A stretch of 64,000 bases of DNA, from NCBI GenBank assembly GCA_041391425.1, contig JAWKNZ010000014.1, forward strand, positions 1 through 64,000, in the 5' to 3' direction. This stretch comes from JAWKNZ01 sp041391425. GTDB taxonomy: Bacteria > Bdellovibrionota_B > Oligoflexia > Oligoflexales > JAWKNZ01. Shown piece by piece: positions 62,869 through 64,000 of the stretch; the stretch's first letter is position 1, and each line of letters starts with the position of its first letter. The notes below the pieces were generated by a model. The model had not been told where the DNA came from, did no database searches, and saw only the letters and a program-made list of their open reading frames with translations. The position numbers were made by a program, and so were the translations under genes.

Positions 62869-64000
62869 TTGTTACAGAGATACTTAGCTTTACCACTTTT
62901 AGTTCGTAAAACCGTCCAAACTGATGTCATACGTAGCATTATAGAAGGTCCCATCGTAGCTGGCAGCCAAAGTTTAGCGCTTTTGATTCTGCTAAAAGGC
63001 AGCCTTCAATCGCGAGCTGAGGGAATGCATGCAGATATGTTGCAAGCCGTACTTTTTGGTGGCAGCTTTCTTGGAATGATGCTTTCTTTGGCTGTTTTAC
63101 AGGGAGCAGCAAGATTTCGTATTAGCAAAAGATGGATGATGGCGGGCCCTTCTTTTGCCTCATCAGCATCTATTTTTTTGGCAATTATTTTTTATATGCG
63201 TCCCATAGCCTTTAGTGTGTGCTTAGGTTTGGGGTTTCTTTTTTTGGCATTGCGTTTACCTGTGCTTACTTCAATTTATCATGAAATATATCCGATTGAT
63301 AAAAGAGGGCGTTTGACTTCTATTAGCTTTATGGCCTACCAGCTTTCTACCGTAATTTTTTATTATTTTGCTGGAGAGCTCTTAGACCGTGGGATGGAAT
63401 ATGCGCCCTGGCTCATGGGTTTGTGGGGTCTTGCTGCTTTTTTATCCGGTCTTGTTTCATTACAATTGCCGACGTCAGAAAGATTGGAAACGACTTTTAA
63501 GGCAGGTAAAGCGTTTCTTTTACCTTTTATTGATAAATGGTTCGGTTATGTATTGCTTGTTTGGTTTGTCTTTGGGTTTGCAAATTTATGGATCTATCCC
63601 CTTCGCGTCAAGTATGCAGTGGCTGAGTTAGATCTTAAACCTTCCACTATTAGTTTGGTGTTAGGGGTTATTCCTGAAATGACCCGTTTGATGTTCTTGC
63701 CTTTTTGGGCATATTTATTTGATCGCATAAATTTTATTTTGCTTAGAATGATTTTAAACTTCTTTTTGGCTTTAGGAATTGGTGTCCTCTTTTTTTCATC
63801 TACTGCGACTGGAGTTGGTGTGGGAGCATTCATACATGCTGTAGGCTTTTCCGGTGGAAAGTTGGCATGGTCACTTTGGATTACGAAAACAGTTTCAAAA
63901 ACTCGCTCTGCTGAGTACATGGCGGTGCATGTGTTCTTTACAGGGGCGAGAGGGGCCTTTGGCCCTATGCTGGGGGCGCTGGTTCTAGGTTTTTTAGGCA
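62869..64000 (+). CDS. MFS-type transporter, 3' end outside the window
   Basis: A long open frame runs off the right edge. It encodes about 377 visible residues of a multispanning protein: LFGGSFLGMMLSLAVLQGA, ASIFLAIIFYM, IDKRGRLTSISFMAYQLSTV (the loop motif like RGR-x-T after helix 4), and GKLAWSLWITKTVS, FFTGARGAFGPMLGALVLGF near the edge. The only canonical in-frame start is TTG 62869, but the hydrophobic helix (FVILYITFLFYGHALLQRY) begins before it, so the true start is probably further up, perhaps with another upstream frameshift. Substrate unknown. Confidence 0.78.
   Translation, partial: MLQRYLALPLLVRKTVQTDVIRSIIEGPIVAGSQSLALLILLKGSLQSRAEGMHADMLQAVLFGGSFLGMMLSLAVLQGAARFRISKRWMMAGPSFASSASIFLAIIFYMRPIAFSVCLGLGFLFLALRLPVLTSIYHEIYPIDKRGRLTSISFMAYQLSTVIFYYFAGELLDRGMEYAPWLMGLWGLAAFLSGLVSLQLPTSERLETTFKAGKAFLLPFIDKWFGYVLLVWFVFGFANLWIYPLRVKYAVAELDLKPSTISLVLGVIPEMTRLMFLPFWAYLFDRINFILLRMILNFFLALGIGVLFFSSTATGVGVGAFIHAVGFSGGKLAWSLWITKTVSKTRSAEYMAVHVFFTGARGAFGPMLGALVLGFLG

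Noticed and set aside
63594..63920. Minus-strand open frame within the MFS gene
   Set aside because: It is a shadow of the long plus-strand membrane-protein frame that runs off the window.

Overview
The window is a low-GC, gene-dense stretch of a Gram-negative bacterial chromosome. Many lipoproteins with clear lipoboxes, an outer-membrane barrel, an LpoB/COG3014 pair, a type IV prepilin, several PilZ proteins, NHL-propeller lipoproteins and a DUF1554-like secreted protein together suggest the Bdellovibrionota/Oligoflexia or a related delta-type lineage. This placement is inferred from gene content only; no rRNA or tRNA gene was seen.

Layout. 0-8 kb: groES-groEL, a TPR membrane protein, a decayed gene, a CNT nucleoside transporter, a PLD-like protein and a lipoprotein. 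8-18.5 kb: large secreted or surface proteins (Ig-like repeats plus DUF1554-like; two tandem NHL lipoproteins; a prepilin) around a CHASE2-adenylate cyclase-PilZ protein. 18.5-19.1 kb: a repeat island with two tandem arrays between inverted REP-like ends. 19-28 kb: HNH remnant, ABC exporter operon, YggT, YggS, LpoB with its partner, PilZ, MltG. 28-37 kb: mnmA-rnc-der, a LamG lipoprotein and an M28 peptidase, interspersed with repeat family A. 37-48 kb: CheW, DinB, a di-haem cytochrome, a secretin-N0 lipoprotein, a lytic transglycosylase, Hsp20 and a Glu/Leu-type dehydrogenase. 48-52 kb: barrel protein, YjjP/YjjB-type exporter, serS. 52-64 kb: lipase and a signalling cluster (receivers, a broken hybrid kinase with Hpt, PPP phosphatase-PilZ, receiver-tandem CheX, receiver-TPR, single receiver), then an MFS gene cut by the window end.

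Two themes recur. First, short palindromic elements of at least three families (A, B, C) with unrelated termini share one design: inverted ends, a foldable body and a centre with two GTAC words 5-6 bases apart. Second, many genes carry single-base frameshifts, often in homopolymers, including the essential serS. The hybrid kinase region (54.6-56.7 kb) holds about ten and looks truly decayed or badly sequenced. Whether the isolated shifts are sequencing errors, decay or recoding cannot be settled here; the serS shift lies on an A_AAA_AAC heptamer in the correct phase for -1 slippage.

The regulatory proteins point to c-di-GMP-linked control: PilZ domains are fused to a class III cyclase and to a PPP phosphatase, and one occurs alone.
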